Part shown: in pieces, positions 19,766-28,794 of the stretch
Position numbering within the stretch: position 1 is the first letter of the stretch
Layout of the letters: each line of letters opens with the position of its first letter
Assembly (NCBI RefSeq): GCF_022410465.1
Contig: NZ_JAJSON010000004.1
Span: 62,001-126,000 of the forward strand
Direction: 5' to 3'
Source: Christiangramia crocea
Lineage (GTDB): Bacteria; Bacteroidota; Bacteroidia; Flavobacteriales; Flavobacteriaceae
DNA length: 64,000 nucleotides
Program-made: the position numbers and the translations under genes
The notes under the pieces: generated by a model
The model's database searches: none
What the model was told of the DNA's origin: nothing
Seen by the model: the letters and a program-made list of their open reading frames with translations, nothing else

Positions 19766-20482
19766 ATGGGACAAAAAACAAATCCAATCGGGAATCGCCT
19801 TGGTATCATTAGAGGTTGGGAATCCAACTGGTACGGAGGTAATGACTACGGCGACAAATTAGCCGAAGACGATAAGATTAGAAAATATATCCATGCTCGT
19901 CTTTCTAAAGCGAGTGTATCGCGTGTAATCATCGAGCGCACGCTTAAGCTTGTAACCGTTACTATCACCACTGCAAGACCTGGTATCATTATTGGGAAAG
20001 GCGGTCAGGAGGTAGACAAGCTTAAGGAAGAGCTTAAAAAGATTACCGACAAGGAGGTTCAAATTAACATCTTTGAGATTAAGAGGCCAGAACTTGACGC
20101 TCACCTTGTAGCGGCAAGCGTTGCCAGACAGATAGAGAATCGTATCTCTTACCGTCGAGCAATCAAAATGGCTATCGCGGCTGCAATGAGAATGAACGCC
20201 GAAGGGATCAAAATTGAGATCTCAGGTCGTCTAAACGGTGCTGAAATGGCGCGTTCAGAATCATACAAAGATGGTAGAATACCTTTGTCAACTTTTAGGG
20301 CTGATATTGATTATGCTTTAATTGAAGCTCACACTACTTATGGTAGACTGGGAGTTAAAGTATGGATCATGAAAGGTGAGGTATACGGAAAAAGAGAGCT
20401 TTCGCCTCTAGTTGGCCTTGCGAAGAACCAAGGAAAAAAATCCGGTGCCGGACGTGGAAACAAATCCCGTCGTAGAAAGTAA
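19766..20482 (+). CDS. rpsC: 30S ribosomal protein S3
   Basis: S3 lines the mRNA entry channel and has helicase-related lysines and arginines there. The 238 residues have the [13 protein letters not shown] start, a KH domain with the [15 protein letters not shown] loop near 72-87, and the C-terminal [21 protein letters not shown] region. It ends with a basic tail of Gly, Lys and Arg. Confidence 0.98.
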   Translation: MGQKTNPIGNRLGIIRGWESNWYGGNDYGDKLAEDDKIRKYIHARLSKASVSRVIIERTLKLVTVTITTARPGIIIGKGGQEVDKLKEELKKITDKEVQINIFEIKRPELDAHLVAASVARQIENRISYRRAIKMAIAAAMRMNAEGIKIEISGRLNGAEMARSESYKDGRIPLSTFRADIDYALIEAHTTYGRLGVKVWIMKGEVYGKRELSPLVGLAKNQGKKSGAGRGNKSRRRK

Positions 20483-20501
20483 TTTTTTAAAGTAAAGAAA
20501 A

Positions 20502-20921
20502 ATGTTACAACCTAAAAGAACAAAATATCGTAAGCAACAAAAAGGCCGTATGAAAGGAATGTCTCAAAGAGGACATAGGCTTTCTAACGGTACTTTCGGA
20601 ATCAAATCTATGGATTCCAGCTTCGTTACCGCACGCCAGATTGAAGCAGCGCGTATTGCCGCTACCCGTTATATGAAAAGAGAAGGTTCTATCTGGATCA
20701 AGATTTTCCCGGATAAGCCTATCACTAAGAAACCTCTTGAGGTTCGTATGGGTAAAGGTAAAGGTGCCGTGGAATATTGGGCAGCCGTAGTAAAGCCAGG
20801 AAGAATAATGTTTGAAATTGGTGGTGTACCAATGGATGTGGCTAAAGAGGCGCTTCGCCTTGCAGCTCAGAAACTTCCTGTGAGAACCAAATTTGTTGTA
20901 GCTAGAGATTATCAAGAATAA
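20502..20921 (+). CDS. rplP: 50S ribosomal protein L16
   Basis: L16 organises the A-site region of the 50S. The 139 residues start [16 protein letters not shown] and contain [21 protein letters not shown] near 84-104, which carries the conserved elements of the family. It sits between rpsC and rpmC as in other S10 operons. Confidence 0.98.
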   Translation: MLQPKRTKYRKQQKGRMKGMSQRGHRLSNGTFGIKSMDSSFVTARQIEAARIAATRYMKREGSIWIKIFPDKPITKKPLEVRMGKGKGAVEYWAAVVKPGRIMFEIGGVPMDVAKEALRLAAQKLPVRTKFVVARDYQE

Positions 20922-20931
20922 TTTTTGAATT

Positions 20932-21123
20932 ATGAAACAATCAGAAGTAAAAGAATTGTCTGTTGCAGAATTGCAAGAAGAGCTTGATAAGTCTCGAAAA
21001 GCTTATTCAGATTTAAAAATGGCTCACGCTGTTTCGCCTCTTGAAAACCCTATACAGTTAAGAGCTGTGAGAAGGAATACCGCAAGACTGGCTACAGAGT
21101 TAACTAAAAGAGAACAACAATAA
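20932..21123 (+). CDS. rpmC: 50S ribosomal protein L29
   Basis: L29 is a small two-helix protein at the tunnel exit next to L23. The 63 residues show the usual pattern: a first helix KELSVAELQEELDKSR, a short turn with NPIQLRAVRRNTARL, and a basic end. It is 10 bases downstream of rplP and 18 upstream of rpsQ. Confidence 0.96.
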   Translation: MKQSEVKELSVAELQEELDKSRKAYSDLKMAHAVSPLENPIQLRAVRRNTARLATELTKREQQ

Positions 21124-21141
21124 TTGTTATTCTGCTGAAAG

Positions 21142-21399
21142 ATGGAAAAAAGAAATTTAAGAAAAGAGCGTATCGGTGTTGTTACAAGTAACAAAATGCA
21201 GAAATCTATCGTGGTTTCTGAAGTGAAAAAAGTAAAACACCCTATGTATGGAAAATTCGTTTTAAAAACGAAAAAGTACGTAGCACACGACGAAAATAAC
21301 GACTGCAACGAAGGTGATACTGTAAAGATCATGGAAACAAGACCTTTAAGTAAATCCAAGACTTGGAGACTAGTAGAAATAATTGAAAGAGCTAAATAA
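21142..21399 (+). CDS. rpsQ: 30S ribosomal protein S17
   Basis: S17 is a primary 16S rRNA binder with an OB fold. The 85 residues include the signature [19 protein letters not shown] and [19 protein letters not shown], followed by [20 protein letters not shown]. Gene order L29-S17-L14 marks the passage from the S10 to the spc operon, with no promoter visible between. Confidence 0.97.
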   Translation: MEKRNLRKERIGVVTSNKMQKSIVVSEVKKVKHPMYGKFVLKTKKYVAHDENNDCNEGDTVKIMETRPLSKSKTWRLVEIIERAK

Positions 21400-21401
21400 T
21401 C

Positions 21402-21770
21402 ATGGTACAACAAGAGTCCAGACTAAAAGTAGCAGATAATACCGGAGCTAAAGAAGTTTTAGCTATTCGTGTATTAGGAGGTACAAAGAAAAGATACGCA
21501 TCTGTTGGAGACAAGATAGTTGTCAGTGTAAAAGAAGCTACACCTAACGGAAATATCAAGAAGGGTGCAGTTTCAACAGCAGTTGTTGTTCGTACCAAGA
21601 AAGAAGTTCGCAGACCTGACGGATCTTATATTCGTTTTGATGATAATGCATGTGTATTATTAGGTCCTCAGGGAGAGATGCGCGGTACTCGTGTATTTGG
21701 TCCTGTAGCTCGTGAACTTCGTGATAAGCAATTCATGAAAATTGTATCATTGGCACCTGAAGTGCTTTAA
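21402..21770 (+). CDS. rplN: 50S ribosomal protein L14
   Basis: L14 lies at the subunit interface. The 122 residues start [18 protein letters not shown] and contain the signature [19 protein letters not shown] and the C-terminal [19 protein letters not shown]. It starts two bases after rpsQ. In E. coli rplN opens the separate spc operon; here the two are fused without a gap. Confidence 0.98.
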   Translation: MVQQESRLKVADNTGAKEVLAIRVLGGTKKRYASVGDKIVVSVKEATPNGNIKKGAVSTAVVVRTKKEVRRPDGSYIRFDDNACVLLGPQGEMRGTRVFGPVARELRDKQFMKIVSLAPEVL

Positions 21771-21782
21771 TACATTAAGAAA

Positions 21783-22094
21783 ATGACAAAGCTTAAAATT
21801 AAATCAGGAGATACTGTTCGTGTAATTGCCGGAGACCACAAAGGTCAGGAAGGTAAAGTGCAGAAAGTACTTCGTGAAAAGAATAAAGCCATCGTGGAAG
21901 GGGTTAATATGATCTCTAAACATGAGAAGCCTAGCGCTTCTAATCCACAGGGTGGTATAAAAGAGAAGGAAGCTCCTATCCATGTTTCTAACCTGGCGCT
22001 TATCGACAAGAACGGTGAGACAACCAGAGTTGGTTACAGAGAAGAGGATGGGAAGAAAGTAAGATTTTCTAAAAAATCCAATGAAGTAATTTAG
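21783..22094 (+). CDS. rplX: 50S ribosomal protein L24
   Basis: L24 is an assembly initiator of the 50S with a KOW motif. The 103 residues show the KOW at [20 protein letters not shown] near 5-24, then [20 protein letters not shown]. The gene is 12 bases after rplN and two bases before rplE. Confidence 0.97.
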   Translation: MTKLKIKSGDTVRVIAGDHKGQEGKVQKVLREKNKAIVEGVNMISKHEKPSASNPQGGIKEKEAPIHVSNLALIDKNGETTRVGYREEDGKKVRFSKKSNEVI

Positions 22095-22096
22095 TT

Positions 22097-22648
22097 ATGG
22101 CATACGTACCAAGACTTAGACAGGAATATAACGAGAGAGTGAAAAATGCTCTTAAGGAAGAATTCAGCTACTCCAATGTAATGGAGGTGCCAAAACTTAC
22201 GAAAATAGTAATTAGCCGTGGAGTTGGTGGCGCAGTGGCCGATAAGAAACTTATCGATCATGCTATCGATGAACTAACTGCGATTAGTGGTCAGAAAGCG
22301 GTTTCTACAATTTCGAAAAAGGATGTTGCATCGTTTAAGCTGCGTAAAGGAATGCCAATTGGTGCTAAAGTTACTTTGCGTGGATATAAGATGTATGAAT
22401 TCTTAGATAGACTTATTACTACCGCTTTACCGCGTGTACGTGATTTTAACGGTATCAAATCTAATGGATTTGATGGTAGAGGTAATTACAACCTTGGGGT
22501 GACAGAGCAGATCATCTTCCCTGAGATCGATATTGATGCAGTGAACAGAATCGCTGGTATGGATATCACATTCGTTACTACTGCTGAAACCGATAAGGAA
22601 GCTAAAGCATTGTTAACAGAACTAGGATTACCTTTTAAAAAGAACTAA
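22097..22648 (+). CDS. rplE: 50S ribosomal protein L5
   Basis: L5 binds 5S rRNA in the central protuberance and contacts the P-site tRNA. The 183 residues have [13 protein letters not shown] near 35, [20 protein letters not shown] near 65 and the [20 protein letters not shown] loop near 115-135. It follows rplX with two bases between. Confidence 0.98.
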   Translation: MAYVPRLRQEYNERVKNALKEEFSYSNVMEVPKLTKIVISRGVGGAVADKKLIDHAIDELTAISGQKAVSTISKKDVASFKLRKGMPIGAKVTLRGYKMYEFLDRLITTALPRVRDFNGIKSNGFDGRGNYNLGVTEQIIFPEIDIDAVNRIAGMDITFVTTAETDKEAKALLTELGLPFKKN

Positions 22649-22650
22649 TT

Positions 22651-22920
22651 ATGGCTAAAGAATCAATGAAAGCCCGTGAGGTAAAAAGACAGAAATTGGT
22701 AAAGAAGTATGCTGAAAAGCGCGCTGCTCTTAAAGAAGCAGGTGATTGGGAAGCACTACAAAAACTACCAAAGAACTCTTCTCCAGTTCGTTTACACAAC
22801 AGATGTAAATTAACCGGTAGACCTAAAGGGTACATGAGACAATTTGGTCTTTCTCGTGTAATGTTCAGAGAAATGGCTAATCAGGGTCTTATCCCAGGAG
22901 TTAAGAAAGCAAGCTGGTAA
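22651..22920 (+). CDS. rpsN: 30S ribosomal protein S14 (zinc-free form)
   Basis: S14 is a late-assembling 30S head protein. The 89-residue length and the single cysteine (in [20 protein letters not shown]) show the long, zinc-independent type rather than the short CxxC zinc form. The final KASW matches the family. It is followed by a 58-base gap that is wider than its neighbours and contains a possible leader peptide for rpsH. Confidence 0.97.
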   Translation: MAKESMKAREVKRQKLVKKYAEKRAALKEAGDWEALQKLPKNSSPVRLHNRCKLTGRPKGYMRQFGLSRVMFREMANQGLIPGVKKASW

Positions 22921-22978
22921 AATTATAAATTGGATGAAGGTTCATTAACATGAAAACCACATCCGCAAATAAAAATAG

Positions 22979-23377
22979 ATGAATACAGATCCTATTGCAG
23001 ATTACTTAACAAGAATCAGGAATGCAAATGCTGCAAACCACAGAGTAGTGGAAATTCCTGCTTCCAATGTTAAAAAAGAGATCACCAAGATATTATTCGA
23101 TCAGGGATATATTCTTAGTTACAAATTTGAGGATAATACCGCTCAGGGAACTATCAAGATCGCTCTTAAGTATGATAAACTTACTAAAGAGCCGGTAATT
23201 AAGAAAATTCAAAGAATAAGTAAACCTGGTTTACGTAAATACGCCGGATCAACTGAAATCCCAAGAATCCTTAATGGTCTTGGAGTTGCTATTGTTTCAA
23301 CTTCTCACGGAGTGATGACAGGAAAGCAAGCGAAAGCAGAGAAAGTTGGTGGTGAGGTATTGTGCTACGTTTACTAA
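22979..23377 (+). CDS. rpsH: 30S ribosomal protein S8
   Basis: S8 binds the central domain of 16S rRNA and in E. coli represses the spc operon. The 132 residues have NTDPIADYLTRIRNANAA at the start and the C-terminal GLGVAIVSTSHGVMTGKQA with GEVLCYVY, all conserved. The ATG overlaps the TGA of a ten-codon reading frame in the upstream gap, which might couple translation. Confidence 0.98.
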   Translation: MNTDPIADYLTRIRNANAANHRVVEIPASNVKKEITKILFDQGYILSYKFEDNTAQGTIKIALKYDKLTKEPVIKKIQRISKPGLRKYAGSTEIPRILNGLGVAIVSTSHGVMTGKQAKAEKVGGEVLCYVY

Positions 23378-23396
23378 TACTTAAAAGACTAAAGAA

Positions 23397-23939
23397 ATGT
23401 CAAGAATAGGTAAAAGCCCGGTTACAATTCCAGAAGGTGTGACAGTAGAGCACAAAGATGGTGTTGTAACGGTAAAAGGAAAATTGGGAGAACTTAAGCA
23501 GGAAGTAAAAGACATCGATGTTAAAATCGAAGATAATGTTATTACTTTTGAACGTTCTTCAGAAAAAAGTGATCAGAAGGCTAAACATGGTTTATATCGT
23601 GCATTAGTTAACAATATGATTGAGGGAGTTACAAACGGATATACTAAATCACTTGAATTAGTGGGTGTAGGTTACCGTGCAACTAACCAGGGCAATAAGT
23701 TGGATCTAGCTGTTGGTTATTCCCATAATATTGTACTAGATTTGGCTCCGGAAATTAAAGTGGAGACAATATCAGAAAAAGGTAAGAACCCTATCGTAAA
23801 GCTTACTTCTCACGATAAGCAACTTGTTGGACAGGTTGCAGCGAAAATCCGTTCATTCAGAGCGCCTGAACCTTACAAAGGAAAAGGTATTAAGTTTGTA
23901 GGAGAGCAATTGAGAAGAAAAGCAGGTAAATCAGCTTAA
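23397..23939 (+). CDS. rplF: 50S ribosomal protein L6
   Basis: L6 lies near the factor-binding site of the 50S. The 180 residues start SRIGKSPVTIPEGV, have two similar alpha/beta domains, and the C-terminal signature PEPYKGKGIKFVGEQLRRKAGKSA. It is 19 bases after rpsH and 12 before rplR. Confidence 0.98.
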   Translation: MSRIGKSPVTIPEGVTVEHKDGVVTVKGKLGELKQEVKDIDVKIEDNVITFERSSEKSDQKAKHGLYRALVNNMIEGVTNGYTKSLELVGVGYRATNQGNKLDLAVGYSHNIVLDLAPEIKVETISEKGKNPIVKLTSHDKQLVGQVAAKIRSFRAPEPYKGKGIKFVGEQLRRKAGKSA

Positions 23940-23951
23940 TAAAGTTTAGTT

Positions 23952-24308
23952 ATGGCAGTGTCAAAACAAGATAGAAGAAATAAAATCAGAAAGCGTATCC
24001 GAAAGGATATCGTTGGAACAACAAGCCGTCCTAGATTATCTGTTTTTAGAAGCAATAAAGAAATCTATGCTCAGATCATCGATGACGTGGAAGGTAAAAC
24101 CTTAGCATCAGCTTCTTCAAGAGATAAGGACATCGCTTCTGCTTCTAAAGATAAGAAAGAGCAGGCTGTTATGGTAGGAAAAGCCATTGCAGAAAAAGCG
24201 AAGAAAGCCGGAATAGATACTATTTCTTTTGATAGAGGTGGTTATCTGTATCACGGAAGAGTTAAATCATTAGCAGAGGGTGCTCGCGAAGGCGGACTAA
24301 AATTCTAG
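23952..24308 (+). CDS. rplR: 50S ribosomal protein L18
   Basis: L18 delivers 5S rRNA to the large subunit together with L5. The 118 residues show an Arg-rich N-terminus ([20 protein letters not shown]), the [18 protein letters not shown] strand and the C-terminal [23 protein letters not shown] motif shortened only by normal variation. Six bases separate it from rpsE. Confidence 0.97.
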
Positions 24309-24313
24309 AAAAT

Positions 24314-24838
24314 ATGTATCAAGATTATAAAAACGTAGAACATGTAAAACCAGGAGGTCTTGAATTAAAGGATCGTTTGGTTGGAGTACAACGTGTTACT
24401 AAGGTTACAAAAGGTGGTAGAGCCTTTGGATTCTCTGCTATTGTTGTAGTTGGAGATGAGAATGGCGTAGTTGGACAGGGACTTGGAAAATCCAAGGAAG
24501 TTGCAGACGCTATCTCTAAGGCGGTAGAAGACGCTAAGAAAAATCTGGTACGCATTCCTTTACATAAGGGAACCTTACCTCACGAACAAAAAGGTAAGTA
24601 TGGTGGAGCAAGAGTAATGTTGCTTCCAGCTGCTGCCGGTACCGGTATTATTGCTGGTGGTGCGATTCGTGCGGTATTGGAATCTGTAGGAGTGCATGAT
24701 GTACTTTCTAAGAACCAGGGATCTTCGAACCCTCACAACGTTGTAAAAGCTACTTTTGATGCCTTATTACAATTGAGAAGTGCCGAGACTGTTGCAAAAC
24801 AGAGAGGTGTTTCATTGGAAAAGGTTTTTAAAGGATAA
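24314..24838 (+). CDS. rpsE: 30S ribosomal protein S5
   Basis: S5 contributes to decoding accuracy and mRNA unwinding at the entry site. The 174 residues have [21 protein letters not shown] with the lysine/glycine loop near 22-36 that alters spectinomycin response in other species, and the C-terminal domain [20 protein letters not shown]. The loop looks unmutated. Confidence 0.98.
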
Positions 24839-24851
24839 ATCAAGGAATAAG

Positions 24852-25034
24852 ATGGGAAAGATAAAAGTCACAAAAGTAAAAAGTGCGATCAACCGCACTC
24901 AGAATCAAAAACGTATTCTTGAGTCTTTAGGGCTTAAAAGAATCGGGCAGACGGTTGAGCATGACGATACGCCAAACATCCTTGGTATGGTAAATAAAGT
25001 TAATCACTTGGTTTCTGTAGAAGAAACAAAATAA
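24852..25034 (+). CDS. rpmD: 50S ribosomal protein L30
   Basis: L30 is a small 50S protein. I start it at the ATG at 24852, giving 60 residues (MGKIKVTKVKSAINRTQNQK...), the usual family length. A longer in-frame reading from 24780 would overlap rpsE and has no family similarity. The protein carries the expected LGLKRIGQTVEHDDTPNILG signature. It lies 13 bases after the rpsE stop. Confidence 0.95.
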   Translation: MGKIKVTKVKSAINRTQNQKRILESLGLKRIGQTVEHDDTPNILGMVNKVNHLVSVEETK

Positions 25035-25043
25035 TAGTCTCTC

Positions 25044-25496
25044 ATGGATTTAAGTAACTTAAAACCTGCAGAAGGTTCAGTTAAGAAAAATAGCAAGCGT
25101 ATAGGACGCGGGGAAGGTTCCGGAAAAGGAGGAACTGCGACCAGAGGACATAAAGGTGCCAAGTCACGTTCTGGATATTCCAAAAAGATCGGTTTTGAAG
25201 GTGGGCAGATGCCACTTCAAAGAAGGGTTCCTAAATTTGGATTCACAAACAGAAACCGTAAAGTTTATCAGGGAATCAACCTTGATACTCTTCAGTCTCT
25301 TGTTGACGAAGGAAGAATTAAGGATACCGTTGATTTAGATGTTTTGGTTGAGAACGGCCTGGCCGGAAAAAACGAGCTTGTTAAGATATTAGGTAGAGGT
25401 GAATTAAAGGCAAAGTTGAAAGTATCTGTTCATAAATTTACGGCCTCAGCGAAAGAAGCTATCGAAGCTGCCGGAGGTGAAGTTGTTACTTTATAA
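25044..25496 (+). CDS. rplO: 50S ribosomal protein L15
   Basis: L15 is a late-assembly 50S protein. The 150 residues have the Gly/Lys-rich flexible N-terminus (KRIGRGEGSGKGGTATRGHK), the GFEGGQMPLQRRVPKFGF signature near 48-65 and the C-terminal signature KVSVHKFTASAKEAIEAAGG. It is followed by secY as in most bacteria. Confidence 0.98.
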   Translation: MDLSNLKPAEGSVKKNSKRIGRGEGSGKGGTATRGHKGAKSRSGYSKKIGFEGGQMPLQRRVPKFGFTNRNRKVYQGINLDTLQSLVDEGRIKDTVDLDVLVENGLAGKNELVKILGRGELKAKLKVSVHKFTASAKEAIEAAGGEVVTL

Positions 25497-25507
25497 TAGA
25501 TAATCAA

Positions 25508-26845
25508 ATGAAATTCATCAATACGATTAAAAATATTTGGAAAATCGAGGAGCTGAAAAACCGAATTTTAGTTACCCTCGGTTTGCTTTTGGTATATCGT
25601 TTCGGTGCGCAGGTAGTGCTGCCGGGAATCGATGCCGCTCAGCTTTCAAACCTGGCATCTCAAACTGATAGTGGTCTGTTAGGGCTGCTTAATGCCTTTA
25701 CAGGAGGAGCGTTTTCTAACGCATCAGTTTTTGCACTTGGGATCATGCCTTATATCTCTGCATCTATTGTGGTGCAGTTAATGGGAATTGCGATCCCTTA
25801 CCTTCAGAAATTACAGAAGGAGGGTGAAAGCGGACGTAAGAAGATAAATCAGATCACTCGTTGGTTGACAATTGCAATTACTCTAGTACAGGGGCCTGGT
25901 TATATTTATAACCTGTTCGCAACCTTACCGGGAGAAGCTTTTATGTTAGGGGATAACCTTACATTTGTGGTTTCATCGGTAATTATCCTTACAACGGGTA
26001 CTATTTTCGCAATGTGGTTAGGTGAAAAGATCACAGATAAAGGTATTGGTAACGGTATTTCATTGTTGATTATGGTAGGTATCATAGCTACATTGCCGCA
26101 AGCCTTTATTCAGGAATTCGCTTCAAGAGTATTTGAATCGAATGGTGGTCTTGTAATGATACTTATTGAATTAGTAATCTGGTTTGCTATCATTATGGCT
26201 TCGGTTATGCTGGTAATGGCGGTTCGTCAAATCCCGGTTCAATATGCCAGAAGATCTGCCTCAGGCGGATATGAAAAGAATGTTTTCGGATCAAGACAAT
26301 ATATTCCGTTAAAACTGAATGCATCAGGAGTAATGCCAATCATTTTCGCCCAGGCGATCATGTTCATACCGGTAGCTCTTGCGGGGCTTTCTGATTCTGA
26401 TACGGCTCAGGGAGTAACGGCTGCATTTCAGAATATATTCGGATTTTGGTATAATCTGGTGTTCGCATTATTGATTATTGTGTTTACATATTTCTATACT
26501 GCGATCACGGTTCCAACAAATAAAATGGCTGACGATCTTAAGAGAAGTGGTGGATTTATTCCTGGTATTCGTCCGGGAACTGAAACTGCTGAATATCTGG
26601 ATCGCATTATGTCCCAGATCACGCTTCCAGGATCTATATTCCTGGCCATCATTGCAGTGTTCCCTGCGATCGTGGTTCAACTGTTGGGTGTACAACAGAA
26701 CTGGGCGTTATTCTTTGGAGGCACCTCGCTTTTAATTATGGTTGGAGTTGCAATAGATACTATGCAGCAGGTGAATTCTTACCTGTTGAATAGACATTAT
26801 GACGGATTAATGAAAACAGGTAAAAACAGAAAAGCAGTAGCTTAA
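25508..26845 (+). CDS. secY: Protein translocase subunit SecY
   Basis: SecY is the channel subunit of the Sec translocon in the inner membrane. The 445 residues show ten hydrophobic segments, the plug-region [14 protein letters not shown] near 78-91, and the cytoplasmic loop with [13 protein letters not shown] near 109. The long cytosolic loop near 245-260 ([10 protein letters not shown]) is the ribosome/SecA contact. It is placed directly after rplO and before infA; adk and map, which separate these genes in many bacteria, are absent. Confidence 0.98.
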   Translation: MKFINTIKNIWKIEELKNRILVTLGLLLVYRFGAQVVLPGIDAAQLSNLASQTDSGLLGLLNAFTGGAFSNASVFALGIMPYISASIVVQLMGIAIPYLQKLQKEGESGRKKINQITRWLTIAITLVQGPGYIYNLFATLPGEAFMLGDNLTFVVSSVIILTTGTIFAMWLGEKITDKGIGNGISLLIMVGIIATLPQAFIQEFASRVFESNGGLVMILIELVIWFAIIMASVMLVMAVRQIPVQYARRSASGGYEKNVFGSRQYIPLKLNASGVMPIIFAQAIMFIPVALAGLSDSDTAQGVTAAFQNIFGFWYNLVFALLIIVFTYFYTAITVPTNKMADDLKRSGGFIPGIRPGTETAEYLDRIMSQITLPGSIFLAIIAVFPAIVVQLLGVQQNWALFFGGTSLLIMVGVAIDTMQQVNSYLLNRHYDGLMKTGKNRKAVA

Positions 26846-26847
26846 TT

Positions 26848-27063
26848 ATGGCAAAACAACCACCAATTGAACAAGACGGAACTATCATTGAAGCATTGTC
26901 TAATGCGATGTTTCGTGTGGAATTGGAGAATGGTCACGTAGTGACTGCCCATATCTCCGGGAAGATGCGTATGCACTATATAAAACTGCTTCCTGGTGAT
27001 AAGGTGAAACTGGAAATGAGTCCTTACGATTTAACTAAGGCTCGAATAACTTACAGATACTAA
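26848..27063 (+). CDS. infA: Translation initiation factor IF-1
   Basis: IF-1 occupies the A site during initiation. The 71 residues form an S1/OB domain with the typical [28 protein letters not shown] and [21 protein letters not shown]. Two bases separate it from secY. It is followed by a 115-base gap with its own promoter-like box and a hairpin ahead of rpmJ. Confidence 0.98.
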   Translation: MAKQPPIEQDGTIIEALSNAMFRVELENGHVVTAHISGKMRMHYIKLLPGDKVKLEMSPYDLTKARITYRY

Positions 27064-27095
27064 AAAGTAATTTTCAGCCTTTTATAAATTTTTTA

Positions 27096-27103
27096 TACTT
27101 TTG
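27096..27103 (+). promoter_or_regulatory. Candidate -7 box upstream of rpmJ
   Basis: TACTTTTG matches TAnnTTTG and is followed by CA as in many flavobacterial promoters. No clear TTG lies 17-23 bases upstream, so it may be a weak internal promoter for rpmJ-rpsM-rpsK-rpsD-rpoA-rplQ. Confidence 0.45.
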
Positions 27104-27133
27104 CACTCTGAAAAATTTATGATGGCTTAGAAT

Positions 27134-27163
27134 TTCACAGAATGGTATTTACCTGCCTGTGAA
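27134..27163 (+). other. Structured leader hairpin before rpmJ
   Basis: TTCACAG at 27134-27140 pairs with CTGTGAA at 27157-27163, and inside it GGTA pairs with TACC across a two-base loop, leaving a symmetric 3x3 internal loop. It is followed by an A-rich stretch and the rpmJ start 16 bases later. It could be a ribosomal-protein binding leader; that role is inference. Confidence 0.6.
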
Positions 27164-27178
27164 TAAAAAACAGATAAG

Positions 27179-27295
27179 ATGAAAGTAAGAGCATCAATAA
27201 AAAAGAGAAGTGCCGACTGCAAGATTGTACGCAGAAAAGGGCGCCTTTACGTAATTAACAAAAAGAATCCTAGATTTAAACAAAGACAAGGCTAA
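27179..27295 (+). CDS. rpmJ: 50S ribosomal protein L36 (cysteine-poor form)
   Basis: A 38-codon gene that is easily missed. It starts ATG AAA GTA AGA and reads [17 protein letters not shown]..., ending KQRQG as in all L36 proteins. The usual zinc ligands (Cys11, Cys14, Cys27, His33) are reduced to Cys14 alone; the others are Ser, Asn and Phe, so it is the zinc-independent type. It ends two bases before rpsM and is preceded by a structured leader. Confidence 0.96.
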   Translation: MKVRASIKKRSADCKIVRRKGRLYVINKKNPRFKQRQG

Positions 27296-27297
27296 TT

Positions 27298-27672
27298 ATG
27301 GCAAGAATTGCAGGGGTTGATATACCTAAACAAAAGCGAGGAGTTATAGCATTGACCTATATCTTCGGAATTGGCAAAAGCAGGGCTCAGGAAATACTTG
27401 CGCAGGCCAAAGTTGATGAGAGTAAAAAAGTTTCAGACTGGGACGATGATGAAATTGGTCGCATTCGTGAAGCGGTAGGTCAATATACAATCGAAGGAGA
27501 ATTACGTACTGAGGTTCAGATTAGTATTAAGCGTTTGATGGATATCGGATGCTACAGAGGAATACGTCACAGAAGTGGACTTCCTTTAAGAGGTCAAAGA
27601 ACCAAAAACAACTCCAGAACCAGAAAAGGAAGAAGAAAAACAGTTGCTAACAAGAAAAAAGCAACTAAATAG
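27298..27672 (+). CDS. rpsM: 30S ribosomal protein S13
   Basis: S13 sits in the 30S head and bridges to L5. The 124 residues contain [20 protein letters not shown] at the start, the helix-hairpin region [14 protein letters not shown], and the signature [21 protein letters not shown] near 85-105, with a basic C-terminal tail contacting P-site tRNA. First of the S13-S11-S4-alpha-L17 group. Confidence 0.98.
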   Translation: MARIAGVDIPKQKRGVIALTYIFGIGKSRAQEILAQAKVDESKKVSDWDDDEIGRIREAVGQYTIEGELRTEVQISIKRLMDIGCYRGIRHRSGLPLRGQRTKNNSRTRKGRRKTVANKKKATK

Positions 27673-27680
27673 TAAGTAGT

Positions 27681-28082
27681 ATGGCAAAGAAAGCAAATCC
27701 AAAAGCTAAAACTCAGAAAAAGCGTAAAGTAGCCGTTGAATCCAACGGGGAAGCTCACGTGACTGCTTCTTTCAACAACATCATTATTTCCCTTACCAAT
27801 AAAAAGGGAGATGTTGTAGCATGGTCATCTGCAGGAAAGATGGGCTTTAGAGGATCTAAGAAAAATACTCCTTATGCTGCACAGCTTGCTGCTGAAGATG
27901 CTTCGAAAGTAGCTCATGAGGCTGGTATGCGTAAAGTTAAGGTGTACGTGAAAGGTCCGGGGAACGGAAGAGAATCGGCGATCAGATCTATCCACAACAG
28001 TGGTATAGAAGTAACAGAGATCATCGATATTACTCCACTTCCACACAACGGTTGTCGTCCACCTAAGAGACGTAGAGTTTAA
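27681..28082 (+). CDS. rpsK: 30S ribosomal protein S11
   Basis: S11 forms the 30S platform. The 133 residues have [20 protein letters not shown] near 25-45 and the C-terminal signature [18 protein letters not shown]; the Asn-Gly there is the site converted to isoaspartate in other species. An 84-base structured gap follows before rpsD. Confidence 0.98.
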   Translation: MAKKANPKAKTQKKRKVAVESNGEAHVTASFNNIIISLTNKKGDVVAWSSAGKMGFRGSKKNTPYAAQLAAEDASKVAHEAGMRKVKVYVKGPGNGRESAIRSIHNSGIEVTEIIDITPLPHNGCRPPKRRRV

Positions 28083-28104
28083 TAAGATTTAATAATTAGG
28101 AGAG

Positions 28105-28144
28105 GAATTAGATTATCGAAGGACTAATGCCTTAATTCATAATC
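28105..28144 (+). other. Possible switching RNA leader before rpsD
   Basis: In the rpsK-rpsD gap, GAATTA (28105-28110) can pair with TAATTC (28133-28138), GATTAT (28111-28116) with ATAATC (28139-28144), and ATTAG (28107-28111) with CTAAT (28124-28128). The pairings partly exclude each other, as in regulatory leaders. S4 represses its operon in E. coli, so an S4-binding leader is conceivable; it is not shown by sequence alone. Confidence 0.35.
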
Positions 28145-28166
28145 CCTTTCTAAAACAACAATAATA

Positions 28167-28772
28167 ATGGCAAGATATACAGGTCCAAAAACTAAAATAG
28201 CACGTAAGTTTGGTGAGGCTATTTTTGGAGAAGACAAATCTTTCGAAAAAAGAAACTATCCTCCAGGACAACACGGTAATAACCGTCGTCGTGGAAAAAA
28301 ATCAGAATACGCTATCCAGTTGATGGAGAAGCAAAAAGCCAAGTATACTTATGGTATCCTTGAGCGTCAATTCCGCAACATGTTCGAAAAAGCTACCCGT
28401 GCTCAGGGTATTACCGGTGAGGTGCTTCTTCAGTTATGCGAATCCCGTTTAGATAACGTTGTGTACCGTATGGGTATTGCCCCTTCAAGGAGAGCAGCCC
28501 GTCAGTTAGTTGGACACCGTCATATTACAGTAAACGGGGAACGAGTAAATATCCCTTCTTACCACCTAAAAGCTGGTGATGTTGTTGGAGTTAGAGAAAA
28601 ATCAAAATCACTTGCTGTGATTCAGGAATCATTATCAAATAGCAGCAGTGTTTACGAATGGATTTCATGGAATTCAGAAAAGAAAGAAGGAACTTTCGTT
28701 TCTGTGCCTGGAAGAGTTCAGATTCCTGAAAATATTAACGAACAATTTATAGTCGAATTATATTCGAAATAA
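28167..28772 (+). CDS. rpsD: 30S ribosomal protein S4
   Basis: S4 is a primary 16S binder, contributes to fidelity, and represses its own operon in E. coli. The 201 residues start [20 protein letters not shown] and carry the S4 RNA-binding domain near 95-150 with [20 protein letters not shown] and [16 protein letters not shown]. No N-terminal zinc cysteines are present (C-minus form). Confidence 0.98.
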   Translation: MARYTGPKTKIARKFGEAIFGEDKSFEKRNYPPGQHGNNRRRGKKSEYAIQLMEKQKAKYTYGILERQFRNMFEKATRAQGITGEVLLQLCESRLDNVVYRMGIAPSRRAARQLVGHRHITVNGERVNIPSYHLKAGDVVGVREKSKSLAVIQESLSNSSSVYEWISWNSEKKEGTFVSVPGRVQIPENINEQFIVELYSK

Positions 28773-28794
28773 TAATTCACACAGAAGTCGAAAT

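Noticed and set aside
20505-20915. A 136-codon frame antisense to rplP
   Set aside because: Covers exactly the opposite strand of a ribosomal protein gene; no start signal or family.
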